NCBI GenBank assembly: GCA_002732675.1
Contig: NVRR01000050.1
Span: 1 to 14,637, forward strand
Reading direction: 5' to 3'
Length of the DNA: 14,637 nucleotides
Source: Sneathiella sp.
Lineage (GTDB): Bacteria > Pseudomonadota > Alphaproteobacteria > Sneathiellales > Sneathiellaceae
The notes beneath the pieces were generated by a model. That model saw only the letters and a program-made list of their open reading frames with translations, was not told the origin of the DNA and did no database searches. Position numbers and translations under genes: made by a program. Numbering within the stretch: position 1 is the first letter of the stretch; each line of letters begins with the position of its first letter. This document shows, piece by piece, positions 1 to 6,926 of the stretch.

Positions 1-1
1 G

Positions 2-430
2 ACGTCGCTGGGCGAGCCGCTCCGTAAGAAAGCGGGCCCCTGGCTTAAAAAACTGGAAGGGGGCTTTGCCGAGAACGCGCTGAGCTATCTTCTATTCCTG
101 CGCCTTGTCCCGGCCTTTCCATTCTGGTTGGTAAATATTGCCCCCGCCTTTCTCGGCGTGCGGCTTGGGACCTATATCGTCGGGACCTTTATTGGCATCA
201 TTCCCGGCACCTTCGTATTCGCTTTTCTGGGGGGCGGGCTGGACAGCATTATTGTCGAGCAACAGAATAAGTATAATGCCTGTGTTGCTGCCGGGACCGC
301 CAATTGTGTGTTGGATTTCCAAATCTCCTCTTTGATCACGACGGAAATCATTCTTTCTTTCGTCGCGCTCGGCGTTGTCTCCCTGTTGCCGATAGCCCTC
401 AAGAAGCTCCGTAAAACCAAGAAGATATAA
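2..430 (+). CDS. TVP38/TMEM64 (VTT/DedA-like) membrane protein, C-terminal part
   Basis: This is the 3' end of an open frame that enters from the left edge; the first full codon is at 2 and the TAA stop is at 428-430. The visible 142 residues hold the hallmark late part of the VTT (SNARE-associated/DedA) domain. A segment reading LRLVPAFPFWLVN is followed by a glycine-rich hydrophobic stretch with GTFIGIIPGTFVFAFLG, then a further hydrophobic helix and a basic tail (KKLRKTKKI). Proteins of this family are inner-membrane proteins linked to lipid or undecaprenyl-phosphate transport in some members; the substrate of this one cannot be told. It lies 17 bp before the disulfide oxidoreductase gene on the same strand, so the two are probably one operon. 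TVP38-like and MerA-like genes are often paired or fused in bacteria. The N-terminus lies outside the window. Confidence 0.88.
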   Translation, partial: TSLGEPLRKKAGPWLKKLEGGFAENALSYLLFLRLVPAFPFWLVNIAPAFLGVRLGTYIVGTFIGIIPGTFVFAFLGGGLDSIIVEQQNKYNACVAAGTANCVLDFQISSLITTEIILSFVALGVVSLLPIALKKLRKTKKI

Positions 431-447
431 TTTTAGGAATGCACGCC

Positions 448-1878
448 ATGGTGAAACAATTAACGGCTGATATTTGTATTATTGGCGGTGGCTCTGGCGG
501 CTTGTCGGTCGCCGCTGGTGCTGCTCAAATGGGCGCGAAAACTATTCTTGTCGAAGGCGGAAAAATGGGCGGGGACTGCCTGAATTATAGCTGCATTCCT
601 TCCAAGGCGCTGATTGCGGCGGCAAAAAAGGCGGCGGCGCTGTATGGCGCAGAGAAATTTGGGGTCAGCGGTCCGGCACCGGATGTGGATTTCCCCGCGG
701 TCATGGATCATGTGGCAGGGGTTATTGCCGGGATTGCCCCGCATGATTCAGTGGAGCGTTTCGAAAGTCTCGGTGTAGAGGTGCTGCTGGGATATGCAAA
801 ATTTACAGGCCCGGGCGAGATCGAAGTTGGGGATAACCGGGTTAAGGCTCGGCGTTTTGTTGTTGCAACCGGTTCAACAGCAACAGCGCCGCCCATTCCC
901 GGACTGGAAGAGGCCGGATATCTGACTAATGAGACAATTTTTGAGAACCGGGTGAAGCCGGATCATCTGATTATCATCGGCGGCGGACCCATTGGGTTGG
1001 AAATGGCACAGGCGCATGTGCGTCTCGGCGCAAAAGTTACCGTTCTCGAAGCGTTTTCGGCGTTTGGGCGCGATGACCCGGATTTAAGCGCCATTGTTCT
1101 CTCCCATCTTCGCGAGGAGGGGATCGATATCCGCGAAGGCGTGAAAATATCCAATGTCTCGAAGACAGCAGACGGATTGTACAAAATCAATCTCGGCGAT
1201 GACGAGACAGTGGAAACACTGACGAGCTCCCATTTATTGGTCGCGGCCGGTCGGAAGGCGAATGTGGAAGGGCTTAACCTGGAAGCCGCCAATATCAGTT
1301 ATTCTCCGCGCGGGATCGATGTCGATGATCGTCTGCGTTCGTCCAACAAGAAGGTATTCGCCATTGGAGATGTCGCTGGCGGATATCAATTTACCCATGT
1401 TGCGGGCTACCATGCGGGGATAGTGATTCGAAATGCTTTGTTCCGCCTGCCGGCGAAAGTCGATTATGCCGCTGTTCCCTGGGTCACCTTTACAGACCCC
1501 GAGCTTGCCAATGTTGGCCTCAGCGAGGCTGCGGCGCGGGAGCAATATGGCGACAAGATCAAGGTCCTGGAATTCTCCTTCGCCGACATCGATCGCGCAC
1601 GCGCGGAACGGCAAACCACCGGTCTGATCAAGGCGATAACGACAGACAAGGGCAAGATCCTCGGGGCGGGCATTGCCGGACCCCATGCTGGAGAACTGAT
1701 CCATCCGTGGGGTGTTGCGATCACGGGTAAGCTCAAAATAGGCACCATGGCCAGCTATATCGCGCCGTATCCGACCTTGGGTGAGGTCAGCAAGCGGGCA
1801 GCAGGCAGCTATTATACGCCAAGCCTGTTCAGCGCTAGAACCCGTAAAGTTGTTAAGTTTTTGAGTTTATTTGGCTAA
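448..1878 (+). CDS. FAD-dependent pyridine-nucleotide-disulfide oxidoreductase (MerA/Lpd-like)
   Basis: A 476-aa class I flavoprotein disulfide reductase. It shows an N-terminal FAD-binding GGGSGG (residues 13-18), a redox-active pair in GGDCLNYSCIPSK (C44 and C49), an NAD(P)-binding IIGGGPIGLE in the middle, a second FAD motif VFAIGDVAGG, and the C-terminal dimerisation domain starting at PWVTFTDPELANVGLSE. Where dihydrolipoamide dehydrogenase has the catalytic His-Pro-Thr, this protein reads APYPTLGE (Y441), and it lacks the C-terminal Cys pair of true mercuric reductase. The substrate is therefore neither clearly lipoamide nor Hg(II). I chose the ATG at 448 because AGGA (435-438) sits 9 nt upstream; the in-frame ATG at 439 would directly abut that Shine-Dalgarno. 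The VTT membrane protein is immediately upstream, which suggests a joint role at the membrane, but none is proven. Confidence 0.92.
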   Translation: MVKQLTADICIIGGGSGGLSVAAGAAQMGAKTILVEGGKMGGDCLNYSCIPSKALIAAAKKAAALYGAEKFGVSGPAPDVDFPAVMDHVAGVIAGIAPHDSVERFESLGVEVLLGYAKFTGPGEIEVGDNRVKARRFVVATGSTATAPPIPGLEEAGYLTNETIFENRVKPDHLIIIGGGPIGLEMAQAHVRLGAKVTVLEAFSAFGRDDPDLSAIVLSHLREEGIDIREGVKISNVSKTADGLYKINLGDDETVETLTSSHLLVAAGRKANVEGLNLEAANISYSPRGIDVDDRLRSSNKKVFAIGDVAGGYQFTHVAGYHAGIVIRNALFRLPAKVDYAAVPWVTFTDPELANVGLSEAAAREQYGDKIKVLEFSFADIDRARAERQTTGLIKAITTDKGKILGAGIAGPHAGELIHPWGVAITGKLKIGTMASYIAPYPTLGEVSKRAAGSYYTPSLFSARTRKVVKFLSLFG

Positions 1879-1887
1879 ATGCACATT

Positions 1888-1905
1888 GATAACGATTTCG
1901 TTATC
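1888..1905. promoter_or_regulatory. Perfect 8-2-8 palindrome, candidate operator
   Basis: GATAACGATTTCGTTATC has two perfect 8-bp arms around TT. It lies 9 bp after the oxidoreductase stop and about 95 bp before the Cys-rich gene. It has no T-run, so it is not a convincing terminator. The GATAAC/GTTATC arms recall Fur/Zur-type metalloregulator sites but do not match a consensus I can assert; the assignment as an operator is inference. Confidence 0.45.
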
Positions 1906-1927
1906 TCAGTTGATTCGGATTCTGATC

Positions 1928-1953
1928 AAAAAAAAGCCATGTTTAAATGGCTT
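1928..1953 (-). terminator. Hairpin with A8 on its left: intrinsic terminator for the minus strand
   Basis: Eight A residues (1928-1935) run into a perfect 7-bp stem AAGCCAT/ATGGCTT with a GTTTAA loop. Read on the minus strand this is a hairpin followed by a U-tract, the classical intrinsic terminator shape. Read on the plus strand the tail is CTTAGTC, with no U-tract. The next minus-strand gene to its right is more than 3 kb away (5105-6820), so its orientation is odd. It might instead be a weak plus-strand terminator for the oxidoreductase operon. Confidence 0.5.
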
Positions 1954-1959
1954 AGTCAC

Positions 1960-1973
1960 TCAACATTTGTTGA
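1960..1973. promoter_or_regulatory. Perfect 6-2-6 palindrome upstream of the Cys-rich gene
   Basis: TCAACATTTGTTGA has arms TCAACA/TGTTGA with a TT spacer and lies 27 bp before the ATG of the Cys-rich gene. An AT-rich stretch of AATAAT/AATGAT character (1972-1989) separates it from the ribosome binding site. Its position fits an operator or promoter element for that gene. Function is inferred from position only. Confidence 0.4.
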
Positions 1974-2000
1974 ATAATAATGATAATTCAGGAGACGTCG

Positions 2001-2228
2001 ATGTTTAAAGAAGTTCTTACCGCTGCTGCACTCGCAACTCTTACCGCGACAGCCATTGTCCCCGCAGCTGTTGCTGCTTGCGCACCAAAGAAGGCCTGCA
2101 ATGCCTGTGCGGCGAAGAAAGCCTGCAACCCTTGCGCTGCCAAGAAAGCATGTGGTGCCTGCAATCCTTGTAAAGCAGCTAGCAAATGTGCGCCTTGCAA
2201 TCCCTGCAAAGCCAAGAAAAAAGACTAG
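2001..2228 (+). CDS. Small exported Cys-rich repeat protein
   Basis: A 75-aa protein with a strong ribosome binding site (GGAG at 1991-1994, 6 nt before the ATG). Residues 1 to about 26 form a Sec signal peptide (MFKEVLTAAALATLTATAIV, cleavage near AVAA). The mature part is low-complexity: 11 cysteines in an A/K/N/P background, with repeats of the type KKACNxCAA and CNPC and a lysine-rich end. No fold or enzyme motif is visible. Such spacing suggests metal binding or a modified-peptide precursor, but it lacks the EGKCG-type motif I associate with bufferin/HvfA-like (DUF2282) precursors, and no DUF692/MNIO partner gene is in the window. It is a single-gene unit, bounded by palindromes upstream and a strong terminator downstream. 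Similar Ala-Asn-Pro-Cys repeat proteins occur in other alphaproteobacteria and cyanobacteria, from memory, without a settled function. Confidence 0.85.
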   Translation: MFKEVLTAAALATLTATAIVPAAVAACAPKKACNACAAKKACNPCAAKKACGACNPCKAASKCAPCNPCKAKKKD

Positions 2229-2275
2229 AGATATATAACGAGGTCATTTCAACTTGATCTCATTTCATATCAAAG

Positions 2276-2312
2276 GGTCGGCATCATTAAGTTGATGCCG
2301 GCCTGTTTTTTT
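2276..2312 (+). terminator. Strong rho-independent terminator
   Basis: An 11-bp stem (GGTCGGCATCA with TGATGCCGGCC, one G-U pair), a 6-nt loop TTAAGT, and then TG followed by seven T residues. It ends the Cys-rich gene. It finishes only 15 bp before the histidine kinase start. Confidence 0.93.
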
Positions 2313-2327
2313 GTTTAAGTCTGCCGC

Positions 2328-3719
2328 ATGACAGTTTTTAAATTAATAATGAGCGGTTTTCGAAGTCTGTCGGCACGGCTTCTTCTCCTGACCCTGATTT
2401 TCGTAATGCTGGCTGAAATTCTGATTTTCGTGCCATCTGTCGCGTTTTTTCGCCTCAACTACCTTGCCAAGAAGACTGAATTTGCACATCTGGCGACATT
2501 GTCCCTTTTGGCATCGCCGGATAACATGGTGTCGGAGGAGCTAAAGGAGGAACTCTTGTTTCGGGTTGGCGCGCGCAGCGTTGTTCTTCATGGCGCCAAT
2601 TCCCGGCTGCTGATTTTGAGCGAGAACATGCCAGCCAGCGTCGACGCCGAATATAATTTGGCCAACAGTAGCCCCTTGGCCCTGATCGAAGATGCCTTCA
2701 TGAGTATGATGGTCGGGTCTGATCGTATTATCCGTATTGTCTCTCCCATCGCTAATGAGCCGAATTCAAAACTGGAAGTGGTGATTGACGAGGCGCCGTT
2801 GCTGGACGCTATTTATGAATACGCCTGGAATATCTTCTGGCTGTCGTTGATCATCTCGCTGCTTACAGCAATCTTGGTATATCTGACGTTGCATTGGTTG
2901 ATGGTGCGGCCAATGCGCCGCCTGAGCGAAAGCATGATTGCCTTTCGCCGCGCGCCGGAGGATGTCACGCGGTCAGTTGTGCCTTCAACCCGGCAGGACG
3001 AAATTGGCGTGGCGGAGCGGGAGCTGGAAGTTATGCAAAGCCGCTTAAGGGCGGCCTTAAAACAGAAGCAGCACTTGGCAGCCCTCGGCACGGCCGTGAC
3101 GAAAATCAGTCATGACCTTCGCAACATTCTGTCCACCTCTCAAATTATCAGCGACAGTCTGGCCCAGATCGAGGATCCAAAGGTTCAAAAAGTTGTTCCG
3201 CGGCTGATAACCAGTATTGACCGGGCCATCGAGCTTTGCTCGCAAACCTTGAAATACGGGAAGGCGGAGGAGCGGGAGCCGAAGCGTGAGCGGTTTTTGT
3301 TCGAACCGCTGGTAAATGAAGTTAGGGCATCCGTTGTGCTTTCGGAGAATAGCGACATCATCTGGAAAAATAAAATTCCGCCAGGGCTGATGTTAAACGG
3401 TGATCGCGATCATTTTTATCGTATTTTGCTTAATCTCTGCCGAAATTCCGTCCAGGCTATGGACGAAAAAGGTGTACTTGAGATCGAGGCTATTCGCGGC
3501 AATAGCCGCATGCTGATCCGGGTCTGTGATACGGGCCCCGGATTACCCGTGAAGGCCAGAGAACATTTATTCGAGCCCTTTGCAGGCTCGGCACGGTCGG
3601 AGGGGACGGGGCTCGGGCTTTCCATCGCCCATGAGCTTATCACAGCTCATGGCGGGGAGATTACTCTGGAAAGGTCTGATGCCGCAGGTACCGTATTTCG
3701 CATTAAACTGCCTGATTAA
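2328..3719 (+). CDS. Membrane-bound sensor histidine kinase, orphan
   Basis: A 463-aa sensor kinase. Transmembrane helix 1 is at about residues 17-40, an extracytoplasmic sensor loop at about 41-167, helix 2 at about 168-192, and a HAMP-like linker ends near 245 (residues PMRRLSE are visible). The dimerisation/phosphoacceptor H-box reads KISHDLRNIL with H262. The ATPase domain has the N-box NLCRNSVQAM (N369, N373), the G1 box DTGPG (from D401), an F-box-like LFEPF, and G2 EGTGLGLS (from E425). The set is complete, so kinase activity is likely. No response regulator lies next to it. The start is uncertain: ATG 2328 has no clear Shine-Dalgarno and begins 15 bp after a terminator T-run; ATG 2349 (residue 8) is an alternative with no better site. 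Ligand unknown. Confidence 0.93.
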   Translation: MTVFKLIMSGFRSLSARLLLLTLIFVMLAEILIFVPSVAFFRLNYLAKKTEFAHLATLSLLASPDNMVSEELKEELLFRVGARSVVLHGANSRLLILSENMPASVDAEYNLANSSPLALIEDAFMSMMVGSDRIIRIVSPIANEPNSKLEVVIDEAPLLDAIYEYAWNIFWLSLIISLLTAILVYLTLHWLMVRPMRRLSESMIAFRRAPEDVTRSVVPSTRQDEIGVAERELEVMQSRLRAALKQKQHLAALGTAVTKISHDLRNILSTSQIISDSLAQIEDPKVQKVVPRLITSIDRAIELCSQTLKYGKAEEREPKRERFLFEPLVNEVRASVVLSENSDIIWKNKIPPGLMLNGDRDHFYRILLNLCRNSVQAMDEKGVLEIEAIRGNSRMLIRVCDTGPGLPVKAREHLFEPFAGSARSEGTGLGLSIAHELITAHGGEITLERSDAAGTVFRIKLPD

Positions 3720-3806
3720 CTCTATTTAAACCGTCTTTATCTATGATTTCAGATCAAATGAATTACGGTGCCGTTGGCGCGGTATCTGAAGGTGATGTGA
3801 TCGAAC

Positions 3807-4193
3807 ATGATAAAGTCTTTTTACATTGGATTTATGCTGTCCTGCACGCTTATGCTGTCAGGCTGTACATCCGATATTGCCAAATCCATTGACGAGCAAT
3901 TATCTGAATACGCAGGGATGCCGTGCTCGTCGCAAAATCTTGCGGCGGGAGGTGCCTATTGTAACCGGCCGAGAACAGAAATGATGCAAGCGCAAATGTA
4001 CTGCTACAAAACCCTGGGCAGCACCACCTGCTATCGCGATAAAAACCCGTATGATACAGAGAAATCGGAACGGGTCCGTCCGGTAATGGAACTCGAATCC
4101 CATGGTGCCGATATTATGACGGCCGAGGAATACGAACTCCGCCAGATAATGGCAAGCCAGGCCGCCGTGGACACGCAGAAAACCGACAACTGA
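3807..4193 (+). CDS. Small Cys-containing lipoprotein, unknown function
   Basis: A 128-aa protein whose N-terminus is a lipoprotein signal peptide ending in the lipobox LSGC (C20). It should be processed by signal peptidase II and anchored to a membrane. The mature part is hydrophilic and has four more cysteines (C40, C52, C66, C75), which could form two disulfides in the periplasm. The segment between them holds MYCYKTLGSTTCYRD. I do not recognise the family. A weak AAGG lies about 14 nt before the ATG. It sits between the histidine kinase and tam on the same strand, with 87-bp and 107-bp gaps, so co-transcription is possible but not required. No obvious terminator follows it. Confidence 0.75.
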   Translation: MIKSFYIGFMLSCTLMLSGCTSDIAKSIDEQLSEYAGMPCSSQNLAAGGAYCNRPRTEMMQAQMYCYKTLGSTTCYRDKNPYDTEKSERVRPVMELESHGADIMTAEEYELRQIMASQAAVDTQKTDN

Positions 4194-4300
4194 TTTCTGG
4201 CCGGTCACAAATTAATCGCCCGTTTTTACTTTCCCGCCTTTATTTGCCATAAAATGCTGTTACCTTGAGGGATATCAACTCACGGGAGAACAGATAAATC

Positions 4301-5074
4301 ATGGTATGGAATCCTGAGCAATATAACCTGTTTACGGATCATCGATTGCGCCCGGCAACGGATTTGCTGCATCAGGTGCCGCTAAATTCACCTTCTGTTA
4401 TTTACGACCTTGGATGTGGAACCGGAACTGTCGCGTCGATTATATCGGAGCATTGGAATGCGGCGGTTGTGACGGGGATCGATAGCTCACCGGAAATGCT
4501 GGCGAAAGCCAAGGCTGCCCACCCGTCAATTGAATGGAAATTAGGCGATATTGCTGATTTTAGCCCGACAAGTAAGGGCAATCTGATTTTCAGTAACGCG
4601 GCGCTGCATTGGCTGGATCATCATGAGACGCTTTTTCCGCATTTGTTAGGCCAGTTGCGACCGGGAGGTGTTCTTGCGGTGCAGATGCCCAATAATTTTA
4701 ACGCCCCGTCGCATCAGAATATTTATGAACTTGCCCAGTCTCCAAAGTGGATCGACAAGCTCGGCTCGGTTGTTCGGCCGGCACCGGTGCATAATATCAA
4801 CTGGTATTTCGATATGCTGGCACCGCTCGCCAAACGGGTTAATATTTGGGAAACCACCTATTTCCAGGTACTGGAGGGCAAAAATGCCGTGCTGGAATGG
4901 ACACGGGGAACAGCCCTCCGGCCCTTTCTTCAGGCGCTGGAGGCGGAGGATATCGCAAGCTTTGAAGCCGAATATGGAGACCGACTTCTGGAGGCTTATC
5001 CCCGGCGGCGCGATGGATCCACGCTCTTTCCGTTTTCGCGCCTGTTTATCGTTGTCCAGCTCGACGACAACTAG
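4301..5074 (+). CDS. tam: Trans-aconitate 2-methyltransferase
   Basis: A 257-aa SAM-dependent methyltransferase that matches the E. coli Tam sequence I remember along its length: WNPEQY near the N-terminus, motif I YDLGCGTG (D36-G42), TGIDSSPEMLAKA, the NAALHWL segment, ELFPHL-like LFPHLLGQLRPGGVLAVQMP, IWETTYFQVL, and the C-terminal FSRLFIVVQ. The enzyme methylates trans-aconitate, a spontaneous isomer of cis-aconitate that inhibits aconitase, and so protects the citric acid cycle. It is cytoplasmic. GGGAGA at 4284-4289 lies 11 nt before the ATG. It is convergent with ggt, whose stop is 30 bp away. Confidence 0.95.
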   Translation: MVWNPEQYNLFTDHRLRPATDLLHQVPLNSPSVIYDLGCGTGTVASIISEHWNAAVVTGIDSSPEMLAKAKAAHPSIEWKLGDIADFSPTSKGNLIFSNAALHWLDHHETLFPHLLGQLRPGGVLAVQMPNNFNAPSHQNIYELAQSPKWIDKLGSVVRPAPVHNINWYFDMLAPLAKRVNIWETTYFQVLEGKNAVLEWTRGTALRPFLQALEAEDIASFEAEYGDRLLEAYPRRRDGSTLFPFSRLFIVVQLDDN

Positions 5075-5093
5075 GGTCAGCCCCTAAGTCCGG

Positions 5094-5113
5094 CTACTGA
5101 TCGACTACTGATC
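5094..5113. repeat. Short tandem duplication at the ggt stop codon
   Basis: CTACTGATC occurs at 5094-5102 and again at 5105-5113, a period of 11 bp. The second copy contains the ggt stop (CTA at 5105-5107 on the plus strand). It looks like a small slippage duplication in the tam/ggt convergent spacer. TAGGG/CCCTA at 5072-5086 forms only a 5-bp hairpin without a T-run, so no terminator is evident here. Confidence 0.6.
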
Positions 5114-6820
5114 CAGCACAACGCCTTCGCGTCGTATGTCCGCGCCGCCTTGCAAGCCGTCCTTGGTCACTAGAATGCCGTGCAGACCGCTGTTGAGGGT
5201 GCGGCTTTTGACTTTGTAGCCAAGGCGTTCCAGCGTCGGCGTCAAGGCCTCTAGCGCCGTGCCCTGCTCAAGGTCAAGGGTGCCGTTACGATTGATATGA
5301 TGCGGCATATTAATAGCGGATTGCATATCCATTCCCCAATCGAGTACGCCGATTACCGTAGATGTCACATACCCGATAATGCGGCTGCCCCCGGGCGATC
5401 CGATGACCATATAGAGATTGCCGCCGTCATCGAGCACAATGGTTGGCGACATGGAACTGCGCGGACGTTTGCCCGGCTGGATACGGTTATTGACAGGACC
5501 GTCTTTCGACGTAGGCTTGAAGGAAAAATCAGTGAGCTGGTTATTGAGGATAAAACCATCCACCATCAGGCGGGAGCCGAAGACATTCTCAACCGATGTG
5601 GTCATCGACACCGCATTGCCGTCACTGTCGACAATACTGAAATGGCTGGTCGAGGGGAGCTCTACCGCGCTGTCAACGCCCAGAGCCCCTTGTTTCTCAA
5701 CCGGATTTCCAGCTTCAAACGGTATCTTTGATAGGATCGGATCAATCTGTTTTGCGCGGGTTTGCAGATAGGTCTCTCCCAGCATGTTCGGGAGCGGGAT
5801 ATCGACAAAATCGGCATCCCCTAGATATTTGCCGCGATCAGCAAAGGCGAGGGCACTGGCCTGTGAAATATGGTGGATTGCTTCGGTACTGCCGGGCGCC
5901 GTGGCGGCCATATCCCAGTTTTCAAGTATTTTCAGGGTTTGTAACATGGTAATACCGCCAGATGTCGGTGGACCCATGCCGCAGACAACATAAATCCGAT
6001 AATCGCCACAGACAGGTTCGCGCTTGACGGCGCGGTAGTTGGCCAAATCCGCCAGAGTCAACAGGCCAGGGTTTGCAGTATCCGATTGCACAGCTTTGAC
6101 AATGTCATTGGCAATTTTTCCGGAATAAAAAGCAGCAGAGCCTTCTTTGGCGATGCGCGCCAAAGTATCGGCAAGTTCCGGGTTTCTCAGGATTGTGCCC
6201 ACGGGTTTTGCGTTACCCGCAGCGGTATAGAAATAATCGGCCGCAGTGGTCTTGGTTTTAAGGTATTTATCGCGTTCCAGTAGGAAATGCAGTCGTTTCG
6301 AGATCGGGAAGCCGTCGCGGGCAAGTTTTATGGCCGGGGTAAACAACTCCTCCCAGGTCAGCTTGCCATGGTCCATATGGGCAAGTTCCAGCATGGCGAC
6401 AACGCCCGGAGCGCCGACCGATCCACCGCCGACAACTGCTTCATAGAATTTCTTTTTGGTACCATCCTTTTTTAAAAAATGATCTTCCTGAACCGCCGCC
6501 GGAGCCATTTCGCGCCCGTCATAGGTTTCCAGCTCCCGCATCGCGCCGTCAAAATGCAGTAGAAACGCACCGCCGCCAATGCCTGATGACTGTGGCTCGA
6601 CCAATGTCAGGATCATTTGCGTCGCAATCGCCGCGTCAACGGCGCTGCCGCCTTTGGCCAGCATATCGCGTCCCGCGGCAGCGGCATAAGGGTTGGCTGC
6701 CGCGATCATGAAGTTTCCGGCTCCCTCCGCTTGAGCAGGCGCTGCAACAAGCAATAGAGACAGGGTCATGGAGACCGCCGAGAAGGATCGTAAGTGGCAG
6801 AATATTGGCTTCAGCTTCAT
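5105..6820 (-). CDS. ggt: Gamma-glutamyltransferase (Ntn hydrolase)
   Basis: A 571-aa precursor with a Sec signal peptide (residues 1-31, ending APAQA), so it is periplasmic. Family hallmarks in order: GGSAVDAAIATQ, SSGIGGGAFLLHF, YDGRE, GVPG-like SVGAPGVVAM, the autoprocessing site STSHFSIVD, LNNQLTDFS, RPRSSMSPTIV and GSPGGSRII. The N-terminal nucleophile after self-cleavage should be T391. The Asp in NNQLTDFS, important for gamma-glutamyl binding, is retained, which favours true GGT over a cephalosporin acylase. It cleaves the gamma-glutamyl bond of glutathione and related peptides. The start ATG has GAGGA about 12 nt upstream. It diverges from the P1 peptidase and peptide-binding protein genes across a 106-bp spacer, which supports a shared role in peptide scavenging. 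Confidence 0.96.
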   Translation of the reverse strand: MKLKPIFCHLRSFSAVSMTLSLLLVAAPAQAEGAGNFMIAAANPYAAAAGRDMLAKGGSAVDAAIATQMILTLVEPQSSGIGGGAFLLHFDGAMRELETYDGREMAPAAVQEDHFLKKDGTKKKFYEAVVGGGSVGAPGVVAMLELAHMDHGKLTWEELFTPAIKLARDGFPISKRLHFLLERDKYLKTKTTAADYFYTAAGNAKPVGTILRNPELADTLARIAKEGSAAFYSGKIANDIVKAVQSDTANPGLLTLADLANYRAVKREPVCGDYRIYVVCGMGPPTSGGITMLQTLKILENWDMAATAPGSTEAIHHISQASALAFADRGKYLGDADFVDIPLPNMLGETYLQTRAKQIDPILSKIPFEAGNPVEKQGALGVDSAVELPSTSHFSIVDSDGNAVSMTTSVENVFGSRLMVDGFILNNQLTDFSFKPTSKDGPVNNRIQPGKRPRSSMSPTIVLDDGGNLYMVIGSPGGSRIIGYVTSTVIGVLDWGMDMQSAINMPHHINRNGTLDLEQGTALEALTPTLERLGYKVKSRTLNSGLHGILVTKDGLQGGADIRREGVVLDQ

Positions 6821-6926
6821 CGGATGTCTATTCCTCAGACATAATTGTTGCAGGTGCGAAGATAAGTTGACCGCTGCTCAACACGACGCTAACGTTCCTG
6901 CTCTGATCGTAGGGGTGAAAGAGAGC
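6821..6926. promoter_or_regulatory. Divergent promoter region between ggt and the P1 peptidase gene
   Basis: This 106-bp spacer must carry the start signals of both divergent units. GTTGA (6866-6870) and TCAAC (6878-6882) form an inverted repeat with a 7-bp gap in its centre, of the T-N11-A type typical of LysR-family sites. No LysR gene is in the window. I could not fix -35/-10 boxes with confidence. Confidence 0.4.

Noticed and set aside
1234..1704. 156-aa open frame on the minus strand inside the oxidoreductase gene
   Set aside because: It lies entirely antisense to a well-supported gene and has no recognisable domain or ribosome binding site.
448..1878. Mercuric reductase (merA)
   Set aside because: There is no C-terminal Cys pair, no N-terminal heavy-metal domain, and no mer genes nearby; only the general disulfide reductase family is supported.
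2001..2228. Bufferin/HvfA-type (DUF2282) copper peptide
   Set aside because: The EGKCG-like motif and an adjacent DUF692/MNIO gene are missing; the Cys-Asn-Pro-Cys repeats are of a different style.
5297..5771. Plus-strand open frames across the ggt gene
   Set aside because: They are antisense shadows of a gene with all GGT motifs intact.
6768..6926. N-terminal extension of the P1 peptidase
   Set aside because: The frame is open, but it overlaps the start of ggt and has no family similarity; ATG 6927 has a ribosome binding site and begins the conserved sequence.
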